From contig MU270049.1 in assembly GCA_021432635.1 (NCBI GenBank), forward strand, positions 560,347 through 624,346: a stretch of 64,000 nt of DNA, written 5' to 3'. Made by a program: the position numbers and the translations under genes. The notes beneath the pieces were generated by a model. The model searched no databases, had not been told where the DNA came from, and worked only from the letters and a program-made list of their open reading frames with translations. The DNA comes from Thozetella sp. PMI_491 (Eukaryota > Ascomycota > Sordariomycetes > Chaetosphaeriales > Chaetosphaeriaceae). Positions 51,061-62,370 of this stretch are shown piece after piece (the first letter of the stretch is position 1; each line of letters opens with the position of its first letter).

Positions 51061-52117
51061 ATGATGTCGAGACAGGCATTGCTCCGCTCCATGCGGACCG
51101 CATCTCCCTCGCGCGCCCTCCTCTCGCAGAGCCGCACCTACGCCGCCGCGGCCTCGACCGAAAACGTGAAGCCTCCGGTCGCCCTGTTTGGCCTCGACGG
51201 CACCTATGCCACCGCCCTGGTACGGTCCCAATTGACCCCTACGCTCGGGTAGCCCGTATTTCCTGGTCTCAATTGAGGTCTTCCGGGCTCCCGAGGACCT
51301 CTGCGCGCCGCCATGTCTCCATTGGCAGCTCCTCAGAAACACGCTCGAACAACCCAAGATCCTAACCTCTGCGTCATTTAGTACACGGCCGCCGTCAAGA
51401 CCTCGACCCTCGAGCCCACTGCCAAGGCCCTCTCCTCGCTCGGCAACTTGCTCGAGAAGGACCCCAAGCTCGCCACCATCCTGGCCGCCCCGACCCTGTC
51501 GGCCGCCGACAAGAGCGCCGTTGTAGCCGAGCTCGAGAAGAGCACCGGCGCCACGGGCGAGATCGTCAAGAACTTCCTCAACACCCTCGCCGAGAACAAC
51601 CGCCTTGGACTCCTCCCCCCCGTCGTCAGCAAGTTCGCTGAGCTCATCAGCGCCGCCCGTGGTGAGGTCGAGGTCGTCGTCACCAGCGCTCAGGTACGTC
51701 CTTTTTCTATGGCCCTAGGGAAGGGAGAAGGCGCGGAGACGTCAAGGAGTGAGAAAGGCAATATATGGGGCTACAGCTCAGAATATCTTGTCTGGGGAAG
51801 ACTATACACGGAAATCCGAGTTTGCTGCTCATCTACGGTGCTTTACTAACCCCTACCACAGCAACTCGACAGCAAGACCCTCTCCCGCCTTGAGTCGGCT
51901 GTTTCCAAGTCTAGCTACGTCGGCCAGGGCAAGAAGCTCAAGGTTACCAACCAGGTTTGTGCTGTGCCGTTTGTTTTACAGAGTCTTTTACTGACCTACC
52001 CAGGTGAACCCTGACATTGTCGGTGGCCTCGTCGTCGAGATCGGCGACCGCACCATCGACCTCAGCGTCTCGGCCAAGCTCTCCAAGCTCAACAAACTTC
52101 TCACTGACACCCTGTAA
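51061..52117 (+). CDS. ATP5: ATP synthase subunit 5 (OSCP)
   Basis: Four exons (51061-51219, 51382-51693, 51862-51954, 52004-52117), all split between codons, give 225 residues. OSCP links the F1 head to the peripheral stalk of mitochondrial ATP synthase. A typical matrix presequence is present (MMSRQALLRSMRTASPSRAL). The N-terminal helical domain starts PPVALFGLDGTYATALYTAA. The C-terminal domain has the family signature VTNQVNPDIVGGLVVEIGDR (across the last intron) followed by TIDLSVSAKLSKLNKLL. A Met-Met start leaves one-residue doubt. Phase-0 introns throughout fit a conserved gene structure. Confidence 0.96.
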
Positions 52118-53849
52118 AAGTATTTCTCTATGTCTGGTGGCGAGGGGCTGCGGATCAAGCATGCGAAGATGGCGGGAGGCAAGATAGGTTGACCCACGCC
52201 GGGAACCTTGTGTGTATAAGGAAGGAGTACGAATAGATATTCGCGTTAGCATCCGTTCTCTTGTCGAGCCATCTGAACGCAGTTTGTATCCCGCGATGTG
52301 CTGCATGCGTGACAATGATGCTCTCACCCTGGAACTAATTAAGTGATGTGCTAAAGTACCATCGACTGTACCAGAGGTCGGTGCGATGCCCCGGCCATCC
52401 TACCCCTTTCGATACAATCTATCTCAGCTAGAAGAAGATGAAATGCTGGTGACGCCACGGAATCCTTTGGATAAAGCTTCAAAGACGGCGGGCGATCTAG
52501 TTTGCCCACCGAGGGATATGGTCATATAGATCTGGGGCTTTCCCAGCGGTACGATTATAGTTCTTGACCACTATAGAACGAGGTACCATCCGCCATACTT
52601 CAAGATACATGCTCCGCCAAAGCCATGCACATCTGCATTTCAAGGGGGGTTCGAGGGCTCTTGCTAAGTCCGTTCCTAAAGTTCGTCTGGCGGATGGCTA
52701 AGGGCAGATGTTCTGGTTCTCTGTTGCATGCAAGACCCAAGATGTGTCTCCTTTCATCGCTGTCGCTTGTGTAATAACTGTCAGAAGCCTCGTATTCTAC
52801 AAAGTCAACAAGCCATTCATTTTCTTGCCCAGAGCCGTGGCAACCCTCGAATCTAGTTGCGGATGTCACGAACTACGGTCTGTAGATAGGCAGAAAGGAT
52901 CGGCTCCCTGCTCCTTAGGTTATGAGCTATGGGCACTGAGAGCTACATTGGAAGTTGCATCCATCCCTAACAAGAGCTTTTCTAGTTCATAATGAAGTCT
53001 ATTGAAAAGAGATGCGCGTTGTAGTTAGCCCAGTGAAAGACTCCGTCGGTACAGAACAACTCAGATAACTCCGTATGGTTTAATAGTTAATTGTGATCTC
53101 TATTGCCTGTATTGACTGTGAGATAGAGATTAAGTAGGGAGCTCTGACGAATAACAATTTTTTTGATCTCCCTAAAGAGCAATATTCTCGAATTGGTTGT
53201 GACTGTCGTTGTATTTGTGTCCCACGGCTTCAAGTCAACCTCCTCACCCCCAAGCGTCGGGGCGTACCGCGGCGAGGGGAGGAAGTTGAGGTCAGTACAA
53301 GGATAGATAACTACCGGATTGGCACTTAGAAGAGTAAGCCGGAATCCTTTGTCTTTTCTCGAAGGGGATTGGGTATATGTATATCTGGGATTGACAATCT
53401 TGGTCATGGCAGCCTCTGCTACCGAGAGTTTCCGTTTCCCAGCACGTCCTGTACTACATTTTACCTGAAATGAGCACCAGAAATGCAAAATACACAAACC
53501 AGAACTGCTTGGTACAATATGACTTAGATATCGAGGTGGGGATATGACGCCTGAAGCAACGACAGCACAGGCGTTGGCTTGTAGTTCTCAGCAATTAACA
53601 GATTTATAAGTGCGACCTGGAGGCTACATTGCTAACCACACAGACACCCACGCTGGAACAACATATTTACGTCTACCTCTTTTACTCCCCGTCCTAGATA
53701 TATATGTACAGGCGCCCGAGTAACACGACACCACAGCCACGACAACAAACGGAAAGGGCGAGGGTGAGCTCCGAGCTCTAAGAGGTCAGCGACGTCTCCA
53801 TCTTCTCCTTCATTCTTGTAGTACAGCGTCCAACTGCCACCTCTCGCAT
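52118..53849. other. AT-richer intergenic region, possibly with a gene relic
   Basis: Composition shifts to more A/T than elsewhere. The minus strand has two protein-like but ATG-poor open stretches: 52600-52869 (begins with GTG; includes HILGLACNREPEHLPLAIRQ) and 53087-53497 (begins with TTG; includes NPVVIYPCTDLNFLPSPRYA). They are too weak to call as genes but may be the remains of one host gene. Confidence 0.3.
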
Positions 53850-56412
53850 CTAAGCGCCGTATGCCACCTGACCCATTGGCCGGTCCTCCTCCATCCCGGA
53901 CGCCAGCAGATTCGTCCGGGGGTCACCCGTCTCCTTGGCTGCTGAGCAGCGGGCCATCGTCGGGGAACTAGTGACGGTACGTTAGCTCCCATCTCGGGCA
54001 TGTTGAAATCCTTCCAGGGAGCCTAGAAGCGTTTGGGGCATAGGGCGGTATGGGGCTTACCTTCTTGAGATGACATCCGTAAAGTAGAAGTTGTCAATAA
54101 CCTTCTTCAGCGGCTCGCCCGTTACCTTGGCAGCCTTGTTCTGGTCCACCAGCTGCACTTTGCTGAGGGTCTTCAGTGCCACAGGCTCCACTACATCGTA
54201 GGCGCCCAGCGCGGGGCTGATCTCGACCATGCGGTCTCGGAGCTGTGCCACATCATCGTACGGTAGGGGGACGCCAAGGAACTCGCTCACGGCGCGGATG
54301 ATCTTCCAGTCGGTGCGGGCGGCGCCGGGTAGCGAGGTGGCGGCGCGAGTCATCTGCACACGGCCCTCGGTGTTGACGTACGTGCCAGCCTTCTCAGTGT
54401 AAGCGGCGCCGGGCAGGACGATGTCCGCGATCTGGGCGCCCTTGTCGCCGTGGTGACCCTGGTAGACGATGAAGGCGTCCTTGGGCACATCGGCCTCGTT
54501 GAACTCATCGGCACCCAGCAGCCAGACGAACTTGGGCTTGGTCTCAGCGACCTCGGCCGACGGGGTGACAAAGCCGACCTCGAAGGCACCAGCGCGAGAG
54601 GCGTCTCGCTGGAGGACGTTGTAGCCGTTCCACTCTTCGGTGAGGAAGTTGGCGGCGTTCTTCTCCACGAAGCCTCCAACCAACTCGTAGAAGGCCTTCG
54701 CGTCGACGTGGTCGGTAACACCAGAACCAACGATGATCATGGGGTTCTTGGCGGCCTGGAGCTTCTTCCCAAAGGGGCCGGCCAGCGCCTTCTTGAGGGC
54801 GGCGAGGTCAGCGCCAAGGTGCTCGTACTCGAAAGTCGATTCGAAGTTCTCGCCAACAAGGCCAATCTCCAAATCAGATCGCAGCCACTGCTTCCTGATG
54901 CGGGCGTTCAGGACGGCGGCTTCGTGCCTCGGGTTGGTGCCAACCAAGAGGATGGCATCGGCCGACTCGATGCCCCAGATCTTGGAGTTGAAAAGGTAGT
55001 TGGAACGTACGTCGATGCCGTGGGCGATGGGCTGGCTGCCGGTAGGTGTATCGATTGCGAGGTTGTCCGAGCCCAGCTTGTTGGCTAGGTCCTTCATCGC
55101 GACCAGGGACTCGACCTCGGTCAGCTGTCCGGCAATGACCTTGAACTCATTACCCTGGGGCGCCATGCCGCGGTGGGCGGCGGCGATCTCGGTCAGAGCC
55201 TGTTCCCAGGAGGCAGGTTCGAACTTGCCGCTTCGTCGAACAAGAGGGATGGTGAGACGCTGGGTCTTGAGACCGTCACACGCGAACCGGGTCTTGTCGT
55301 TGATCCATTCCTCGTTCACGTCGTCGTTTAGCCGGGGGACGACGCGCATGACCTCAAGGCCGCGAGAGTCGACTCGGATGTTTGAGCCTAGGCCGTCGAG
55401 CACGTCGATCGACTCGGTTTTCTTGAGCTCCCAAGGTCGAGCCCGGAATGCATAGGGCTTGGACGTCAGGGCGCCGACAGGGCACAGGTCAATCACGTTT
55501 CCAGATAGCTCAGAGTCGAGCGTCTTCTCGAGGTAGGTGCCGATCTGCAAGTCGTTTCCACGTCCTGTGGAGCCGAACTCAGGGGCACCAGCGATGTCGT
55601 TGGCGAACCGGACGCAACGGGTGCAGTGAATGCACCGGTTCATCGAGGTCTTGATGAGGGGTCCAATATTCTTGTCCTCCACGGCACGCTTGCCCCCAAT
55701 CTCGTGGAAGCGTCCTCGGTCGGCGCCGTACCGCATCGACTGATCCTGGAGGTCGCACTCGCCTCCCTGGTCGCAGATGGGGCAGTCCAGCGGATGGTTG
55801 GCCAGCAGAAACTCCATCACGCCTTCCCGGGCCTTGTGTGTGAGCGGCGAGTTGGTCTTGACGACCATGCCGGGCTGTACCGGCCAGGCACACGAGGCCA
55901 CGGGCTTCGGTGCCCTCTCGACTTCGACCAAGCACATGCGGCAGTTGCCGGCAATCATGAGCTTCCTGGTGAGGGATATCGTCAGCGGGAGCCGCGGGGC
56001 TCGGACAGCGCGTGGCCAAGGGGAACATACTCATGGTAGCAATATCTGGAGTCAAAGAGTCAGCAGTGTTTCGCGGAGTGCTCGGAACAGGTCAATTGGC
56101 TTACCTTGGGACGGTTACGCCTGCCTTCTCGCAAGCTTGAATGAGGGCGGAGCCGGCTGTCGAATTTGTCAGTACACACATCCTAGGCTTCGCCCCCGGC
56201 GAGCTGCTCACCCTCAATCGACACCTTCTTTCCATCTACTGACGGTTAGCTCGGATCCAATTGCCAATGATGGGGCCGCGAAGAGCCGGATTCGCACCAA
56301 TTGTGAGCTCAACCTCGGCGGGACGAGGAGCTGTGGCCGAAAAGGCGCGACTCGCCACGAGGGACTGTCTGCCCGTCCGCCAAGCCGAACGAGCCAGGGA
56401 CTGTCGAAGCAT
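53850..56412 (-). CDS. nuo-78: Complex I 78-kDa (75-kDa/NDUFS1) iron-sulfur subunit
   Basis: Six coding exons give 742 residues: 56412-56298, 56235-56212, 56156-56105, 56045-56031, 55965-54061, 53967-53850. The subunit carries three Fe-S clusters in the NADH-oxidising arm of mitochondrial complex I. The presequence is basic (MLRQSLARSAWRTGRQSLVA). Cluster ligands appear in the spliced stretch [20 protein letters not shown], then CPICDQGGECDLQDQ and CIHCTRCVRFA. Exon 2 is 24 bases and exon 4 only 15 bases, encoding the Tyr-Cys-Tyr-His core. The last exon gives SSPTMARCSAAKETGDPRTN through VAYGA; without its intron the frame stops six residues after TDVI. The molybdopterin-fold half carries no Mo ligands, as normal for complex I. 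Confidence 0.96.
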
Positions 56413-57143
56413 CGTGTCGCCTTGACGGAATGGGGAGGAGAGGAGATGTGCAGGTGGACGGACGGGTGGGTGGCGGAAGGTCGTGGCCCGTTTGAATGTC
56501 GCTCGTCGTGTGAGGTCGAGGCCGGGATGCAATTGACCTTCTTTCACTCGCTGACTTCAGGCGGTTCCCGATTGGCTACCGCGGTTTTCCCGAGGACCCA
56601 CCACCAAGCTCAAAAACACAACCTCACGCAAATTTATTTAGAGCTTCTCTTTTTCTCTTTTCTCCTTCATTGTACCCGGACACATATTGTGGGCGAGCTC
56701 TAGCAGTTCTGCTGCACCTTCATGGAGTGCGCCTCTATCTAGTGTCCCAGAGCAAGCAAGGGGCCGATACATGGATGCATGTTAGAGATTTTCTAAATCT
56801 CTTTGATCAATGGCTCTTACCGCCGGTCACCACATTCCAGCTACAGACAACAAGCACGTCTGTCCAGTTTGTAGATACGGGGGAGTGCAGGCATTACCAT
56901 TTTGCAAACTCTACGTATGGTGGGTATTGTTGCGTATCATATTTCTTCGGTATTTACTCTGGATGGTGGCCCTGCGAAGCAAATGCGCCGCCGAGCTTCC
57001 CACCACGATACCGTCTGTCTCCGAACTCCATGTCACCCGTTCGGAACTGTACCTAATCTACTGTCTGTCTCATGGAGTGAGCATAAATTCGGACTTTGGC
57101 TATCTCAAACCTTTCAATGGCGAAATCGTGGGCCCTGAGCTCT
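56413..57143. other. Intergenic region
   Basis: Contains the complex I gene promoter and 3' end of the coiled-coil gene. Small frames only. Confidence 0.4.
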
Positions 57144-57776
57144 TCACATCGGACCCCCGTCTGCCATGGTTTGATCCCGGCTCTGGCCTCCGCCTGCTTT
57201 CTGGAACCTCCACCTCTCGGCGTCCAGTTGATTTAGATACCCCTTCTTGGCGAGGGACATAGCGCTGTCGTATCCGGCCAGCTGGTCCACGGCCTTTTCT
57301 GCCAATATCATGATGTCGTGCAGTGCTCGCTCGCGAACTGTCGCGTTTGAACCTGCGGGTGGCAGCTGGCTAATAATGGGGTTTGAGAGCTGAGGGAGGT
57401 TATATTCGACGCGGGGGTTTGCCGGCGCCAGCATGCTGGCTATGATGCGGTCGGCCTCATCCGTGGGCAGACCTGGCCGAACGTCTGGCAGGCCTTCAGC
57501 TGCTTCAGCCGCCTGCGCTTCCTGAATAATGCGTTGCCGCTCGCGATCCAGCATCCACATCAAGTTGTCTCGCACCGCCGCCGTCTGAATGTCGATAGCT
57601 TCAATGATGCGCTTGAGATGTTCTATCCGGTCTAACGGTTGGCTTGAGGGCTTGGTGATATCCTCTGTCAATGGCGTGAAGACACACGGGGCGATACTGG
57701 TAAGTGGTGGTATCCTCTCTGCCTGTGGCGGATGGGCCTCTTGTGGCACGGTGTTCGGTTTGTCTGGTGATGCCAT
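57144..57776 (-). CDS. Coiled-coil protein of unknown function
   Basis: A single exon of 210 residues from ATG. A Pro-rich N-terminus (residues 1-45) is followed by a helical segment QPLDRIEHLKRIIEAIDIQT and RDNLMWMLDRERQRIIQEAQ with heptad-like hydrophobics. A second helical section (ALHDIMILAEKAVDQLAGYD) precedes GYLNQLDAERWRFQKA. There is no signal peptide or membrane helix. I do not recognise the family; such small two-helix proteins often belong to multi-subunit assemblies, but that is inference. Coding status is supported by length, ATG, and the amphipathic pattern. Confidence 0.65.
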   Translation of the reverse strand: MASPDKPNTVPQEAHPPQAERIPPLTSIAPCVFTPLTEDITKPSSQPLDRIEHLKRIIEAIDIQTAAVRDNLMWMLDRERQRIIQEAQAAEAAEGLPDVRPGLPTDEADRIIASMLAPANPRVEYNLPQLSNPIISQLPPAGSNATVRERALHDIMILAEKAVDQLAGYDSAMSLAKKGYLNQLDAERWRFQKAGGGQSRDQTMADGGPM

Positions 57777-58738
57777 CCCGTGCTGGCTGGCGAGCGAGCC
57801 GGGAGCACTTCGTGATGGATGGACGTGTTTGCAAGATGAACTTAGCCCTTCCTCACGGTGACAATGTTGGAGGAAATCCGAGAAAAATGCAGGGCGCTAA
57901 TGGGGGTTGTGGCGGTTGCCTGCAGTCTGCATGGTTGCGTGGCCCGGTATTTTTTACAATGCAAACTTGCTTGTTGCTCCTGTCGTTATTCACATCTTGT
58001 AAGCATAGCACCTACTCGACGGAGTACCTCTTTCGATTTGACCCTAGCAGAAGTTGGCAGGCACCCTTGTCACCGCCCCACTGCTTTGGCTTCTTTGGCT
58101 GGCTCTCGCCCTCTTCTGACCCCGCCAACTCGAGCAACATAACTGCGCTCGCAAGACGCTCTTGGGTCAGGTGCCCTCAAAAGGAAGAGCGGATGGGGAT
58201 AGGGTGCAAGAGATAGGCCGGCAGCGCCAGAGAAAGCGCCGGGTACCTGACATATTGCGCCTTTGGACTAGGGGTCCTGCTTATGCTTCGAGAATTGCTT
58301 ATACACCGCATGCTATCGTCAACATCATGTCGAATCGGCTTGAAATCATATACATTGCTAGGTCTAATCTCTGCCTTTCTAGCAGTTGTTACCCATACCA
58401 CGATGGGCCTCCCCGTGCACTCGTGATACAGAGTCGCCGGCACTAGAAAGCTGTGCCTCTTGGGTAATTCTGCCTGTCGTGTTCACTGATCGTAATTCGA
58501 CCTTCGACTCGTGGTGCTCGGCTGAGACTGCAGAAAACACAACCCATTAACCAACTGACACTTTCGGCGAGTGATCTCACACATGCCATGGCTCCGCTGG
58601 CTCCGCGGTCAGAAGCCACGGAGGGGGGCTGGTGGTGGTTTCGGGCCCCGCTGCTCGCTGATCACGGCCGGATGGCGCTGCGTCCCGGCTGCCCGGGTCT
58701 TGATAGTGACTCGCTCGCAAGGTTGTGCCTTCAGTTCA
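57777..58738. other. Intergenic region
   Basis: Between two minus-strand genes; no supported gene, no repeat. Confidence 0.4.
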
Positions 58739-59747
58739 TCACCTGGACGGGAGGATCATGCGGGCGTACTCGCGTAGTACCCGGAGGGTGCCCCTGACAT
58801 AGTCCTCCAACCTCCGGTCTTTCCTTCTCCGCATCCATAGAAGAATGATGGCGAGGACGACGAGATCGACGGTGATGTGCTTGGTGATGATCCATAACCC
58901 CCAGCCGATCCATGCACCAAAGCTCCTCTCTTTTCTTGACCGCCACTCACGGCCGGTGGTTATCTGCTCCCGTAGAGCGGCAATCTCGGCTGAGAGCCGG
59001 ACAATAGCCCTCTCCATTTTCTTGGACCATTTGCCTCCTTTCCTGACGTACTGGCCCTCGCTGCCTTCTATCATCTCTTGCTCTGCCTCGTCTTCCTCCG
59101 CTATCCTCATCTCGGACTCGTCCTGTTCGCTCATCGGGCTCAGGACTTTCATCGGTCCGTCCGTGCCACTCATCGGCTGAGCGAACCGCCGGGCCTCCTC
59201 CCTCTTTGGTGATCCACTACTCGAGCTCCCACCCGTGTGTTGGCTGTGGGCCTGGCTGCTCCCCTTTATCTGGTTCCACACAAACTCCAGCTCCTCCACC
59301 AGGTCGACGGCGTTGGGGGTTGTCGCGTACTTGTGCATGGTCTCGATCAACGCCTCGATGTAGCGCCGCTTTGCCTCGGTCCTCGAGAGACCTTTCTGAA
59401 TGTTCCATGCATCCCACTTGTCTTGTTCGCGCGCGACCTCCTCCGGCGCAATGCCGGTGCTGGAGCCCGCAGCCGCGGCCACCGACGACGCCGACGGTCG
59501 CTCCATGACGCCGTCGACGTCGCCTTCCATCGCCTGCTTGTAGAGGCCATAGAGTCGCATTCGGTCTGACGGCGGGGGCCGCGTGGCCCCCGTCTTGGGA
59601 ATTTTCTTCACGGTGTTGAGGGCATGGACGAAGACTCGGTCTTCGATGGAGGGGCAACGTTAGCTTGTGACGACGCTCGTGAGACGGGGGATGCGGAGGC
59701 TCGGGCGCAAAGCGCAGCTGGGCAAACATACCGACTGAGTCCGCCAT
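58739..59747 (-). CDS. Acyl-CoA-binding, tail-anchored protein (Atg37/ACBD5-like)
   Basis: Two exons (59747-59732 and 59640-58739) give 305 residues. The first coding exon is 16 bases. Spliced, the start is MADSVDRVFVHALNTVKKIP. The acyl-CoA-binding domain covers about residues 1-110: RPPPSDRMRLYGLYKQAMEG, then KWDAWNIQKGLSRTEAKRRY, matching the canonical fold with KxxAW and the YIEAL helix. A long acidic/Ser linker is followed by a hydrophobic segment near residues 240-272 (ITVDLVVLAIILLWM) and a basic tail (MRRRKDRRLEDYVRG). This layout is that of Atg37 and ACBD5, peroxisomal tethers and pexophagy factors. Soluble ACBPs lack the anchor. Organelle placement is by family analogy. Confidence 0.85.
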
Positions 59748-60714
59748 TGAGACGATCGATACCCAGGTTCTGTCCTGGGGCCGACTTCCTCAGTTCCGTC
59801 GCGAAAAAGGGAGCCGGCGAAGGAAACCCCTGGTGCGCGGTGCCTGATAAATAAACCGAGGCACCCGAGGCACGTCCCCCGAGTCGCGAAAACTAGTGAC
59901 GGCACGCGGCCCAGCTAAAGTTGTTAAATGAAGTACCGACAACGGACCAAAAAAAAGGCCAAGAGCAGATAGGGAAATTCCTGAGGGCCAGCGAAAGTCA
60001 GTTCGGAAGGGCGTATGGAGATACAGTCTATGGTAAAGGCATCATCATCATGGTGCTTTTTGCACATCCGACATCAGCCCCATCCGACGCCATTGGACTC
60101 CCTCAATCGGGCGAGCTCCATCGGTTTTTGCCTCGGCCTTGGTGGCACGCAAGTCGCAATTGTCGCCCTGAGCCGAGTTCCTTCCGACGCCCGATGGGGG
60201 GTTGCTCGCTGATCCGGCCCCTGCAAATCAGTGGCGGACCCCACTACAGCGAGCCTGTCGGCACGTGAAGAGAGGCCCCCCAAACGTTGGCTAGAGCCGG
60301 GTTTGCAGCGGAAACTCGGAAAAACGGTCTTCACCTACTAGCACGAAGGGGGGGAGGTAATCTTAGATCGTCATGCGTACCTTAGTTATGCAGGGAACTC
60401 TGTCGTGCTAATACTTGGACTTAGCTACATTGTAGTCCCTCTAGCCTAGAGGTGTAAACATTCCGGCAAAGACAACCCCCTGTCCGAGCCTGAAGACTAA
60501 GGCACTCTCGACATCACTGTATCACCGGCCCGGAGGCTCCTCTTCACGCTATGCACATAAGTCGATAGCATAGGGTTGGTTGCCATCGCCATGCTTCTCT
60601 AGTCCTCCTTATCCTCGAAAATACTCGTACCTGATGCTCGCAATGCCATCCTCTTGTTCTAGCAGCCGTAATGACCAGCTGTGAATTTGGTGATTGGCGG
60701 TCGGAGCAGTTCAT
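59748..60714. other. Intergenic region
   Basis: Between two minus-strand genes. An A-run lies at about 59950-59957. No gene seen. Confidence 0.4.
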
Positions 60715-61938
60715 TCACACAAGTGCAGCTTGATGCGCTTGTGCCTCCATGAATGCCTTCTTCTTTTCTCCGTAAAACTTCATAAGTTTCTTGTTGTTCA
60801 GCGCTGCTTGTGCAGCTTTCTGACCCGCGTCCTTCTTGCTCTTTGCTGTTCCCACGCCGAGCTCCTTTCCGGTCTCACCCCAGCCAAACAGGTAGCACCC
60901 AACGGTAAACACCTCGAGCCCTAAATCTGCGTCCTTCTTTGGCTTCTTGGGGACAATGTCTTTGTACTCGACCTTGATACCCTTCACGCCAAGGATGACT
61001 AACAATTCCTCCTTGGGGCTTCGTTCGCGGCCCGTATCGCCCGACGCGATTCGAGCAATCTCCCGTCCCTGGCGTTGCTCCTCGGCTATGATGTGCTTCT
61101 GGAGCGCCCGCGCCCACAACGGTTTGATGAACTCAGCTGCGCGCGTAATGCCGTGCTGCGGGTCCGACACAATGACGGCCCCAATCCACGCTTCGAATAG
61201 ATCGCCGTGAACCTTGGTCCGCTCCTTGCTGCTAGCTATCGTGCCGCCTGGTCGGCCGTCCTTTGCAAATTCGGTTGGCAACTTGGCGCGCCTGTCCAGG
61301 CCGAACTGAACCGTGTACTGGGCGAGGGTCTGGTTTCGAACGAGGACTTCTCGGTGCTGGGCACACTGGCCAGAGGTGATGAAGGGGAATGTTTTGTGGA
61401 TGAAGCAGGAGGCGATGACCTCGAGATAGGCATCCCCCATCCACTCCGCTCTCTCGTACGATAGGTGCTCCTGGCCAACTCCAACTGTACCGGCGTGAGT
61501 TAATGCAAGAGCCTCCCAGTCCGGATCGATGATCTTGGGGAGTGGGAGAAGCGGTGCTTCGGCGTCAGCCGAGGTGAACTTGGTGAGGGAAGATAGATCA
61601 TTTCTTGGGGTCGCTATTCCAGACAACTTGTTCAAGGCCGGGGCTAATGTCTGACTCAACTCGACAAGTGCCTGCATCACACTCGGCTGTATGCTCGCAG
61701 GCTCGGCCTGTGCTTGGTCCTTGGTCTCATATCGTTGCAAATCTCTCACGAGGTGGTTCAGCCGGCTGGCGCTCTGGATGAGGACGGCGAGGGAGGCTTG
61801 GTCTAGTTTGACCCCCTCGTCGACCTTGGGTCGTTTCGCATCAGGCTGATTAGCTCCCGTCTCAACAGCGCCGGCAGCGACGGCGCCTGTCATGACAGGT
61901 CCTGCCCTTGAGATGTTTTCGTGACCGCGTTTCGACAT
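60715..61938 (-). CDS. RNase III (Rnt1/Pac1-type) with C-terminal dsRBD
   Basis: A single exon of 407 residues from the ATG at 61938. Eukaryotic RNase III cuts double-stranded hairpins in pre-rRNA, snRNA and snoRNA precursors. The catalytic signature is intact: YERAEWMGDAYLEVIAS with Glu162, Glu165 and Asp169, and KVHGDLFEAWIGAVI with Asp246 and Glu249. The dsRNA-binding domain is C-terminal (KELGVGTAKSKKDAGQKAAQ). A helical N-terminal region (residues 40-120) precedes the nuclease, as in Rnt1. An in-frame ATG at 62133 would add 65 residues reaching toward mS33; the Lys/Arg-rich start at 61938 is preferred. The gene is divergent from mS33, 432 bases apart. Confidence 0.9.
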   Translation of the reverse strand: MSKRGHENISRAGPVMTGAVAAGAVETGANQPDAKRPKVDEGVKLDQASLAVLIQSASRLNHLVRDLQRYETKDQAQAEPASIQPSVMQALVELSQTLAPALNKLSGIATPRNDLSSLTKFTSADAEAPLLPLPKIIDPDWEALALTHAGTVGVGQEHLSYERAEWMGDAYLEVIASCFIHKTFPFITSGQCAQHREVLVRNQTLAQYTVQFGLDRRAKLPTEFAKDGRPGGTIASSKERTKVHGDLFEAWIGAVIVSDPQHGITRAAEFIKPLWARALQKHIIAEEQRQGREIARIASGDTGRERSPKEELLVILGVKGIKVEYKDIVPKKPKKDADLGLEVFTVGCYLFGWGETGKELGVGTAKSKKDAGQKAAQAALNNKKLMKFYGEKKKAFMEAQAHQAALV

Positions 61939-62370
61939 CTTTGGATATCTCGTGGCAAGGGGGAGACCATGCAACGTGAATATCGTATACAGCGCTTGCC
62001 AAGGGCTTGGAGAAGGGCAGGATGCTTTCGCAAGAATATTGGGAGAGATAATATCTGGGGTACAAATGTGAAGCACACCTGCGAAGGCTACGGCTAACTG
62101 AAAATTTGAAGATGGATCTTCACTGTTTGACATGTAATTGTTCTACACCTGCAGGTCCTAAAGAAAATTGGTAGTGCTCTTCGGCTGCTCGCGTGATGCA
62201 GTGGACCACCCGAGTAAGTGCAGTCGCGACCCACAAGCGAGCTTACCATTTAAGCCGAAATTCTACCGACAGATACGGGAAGACATTCTCAACGTCCGCC
62301 AGCCCATCTGTGCACCAGCTCCAGAGCGCGCAACCTTCTTGGAGCAACAATTCTACCCAACGAGCTCACG
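61939..62370. promoter_or_regulatory. Bidirectional promoter region of RNase III and mS33
   Basis: The two ATGs point away from each other with 432 bases between them, so both promoters must lie here. No strong TATA box is visible on either side. Shared control is an inference from spacing. Confidence 0.5.

Noticed and set aside
54450-55088. 212-codon frame antisense to the complex I gene
   Set aside because: A shadow of a strongly conserved sense protein, Val/Leu/Gly-rich without any motif.
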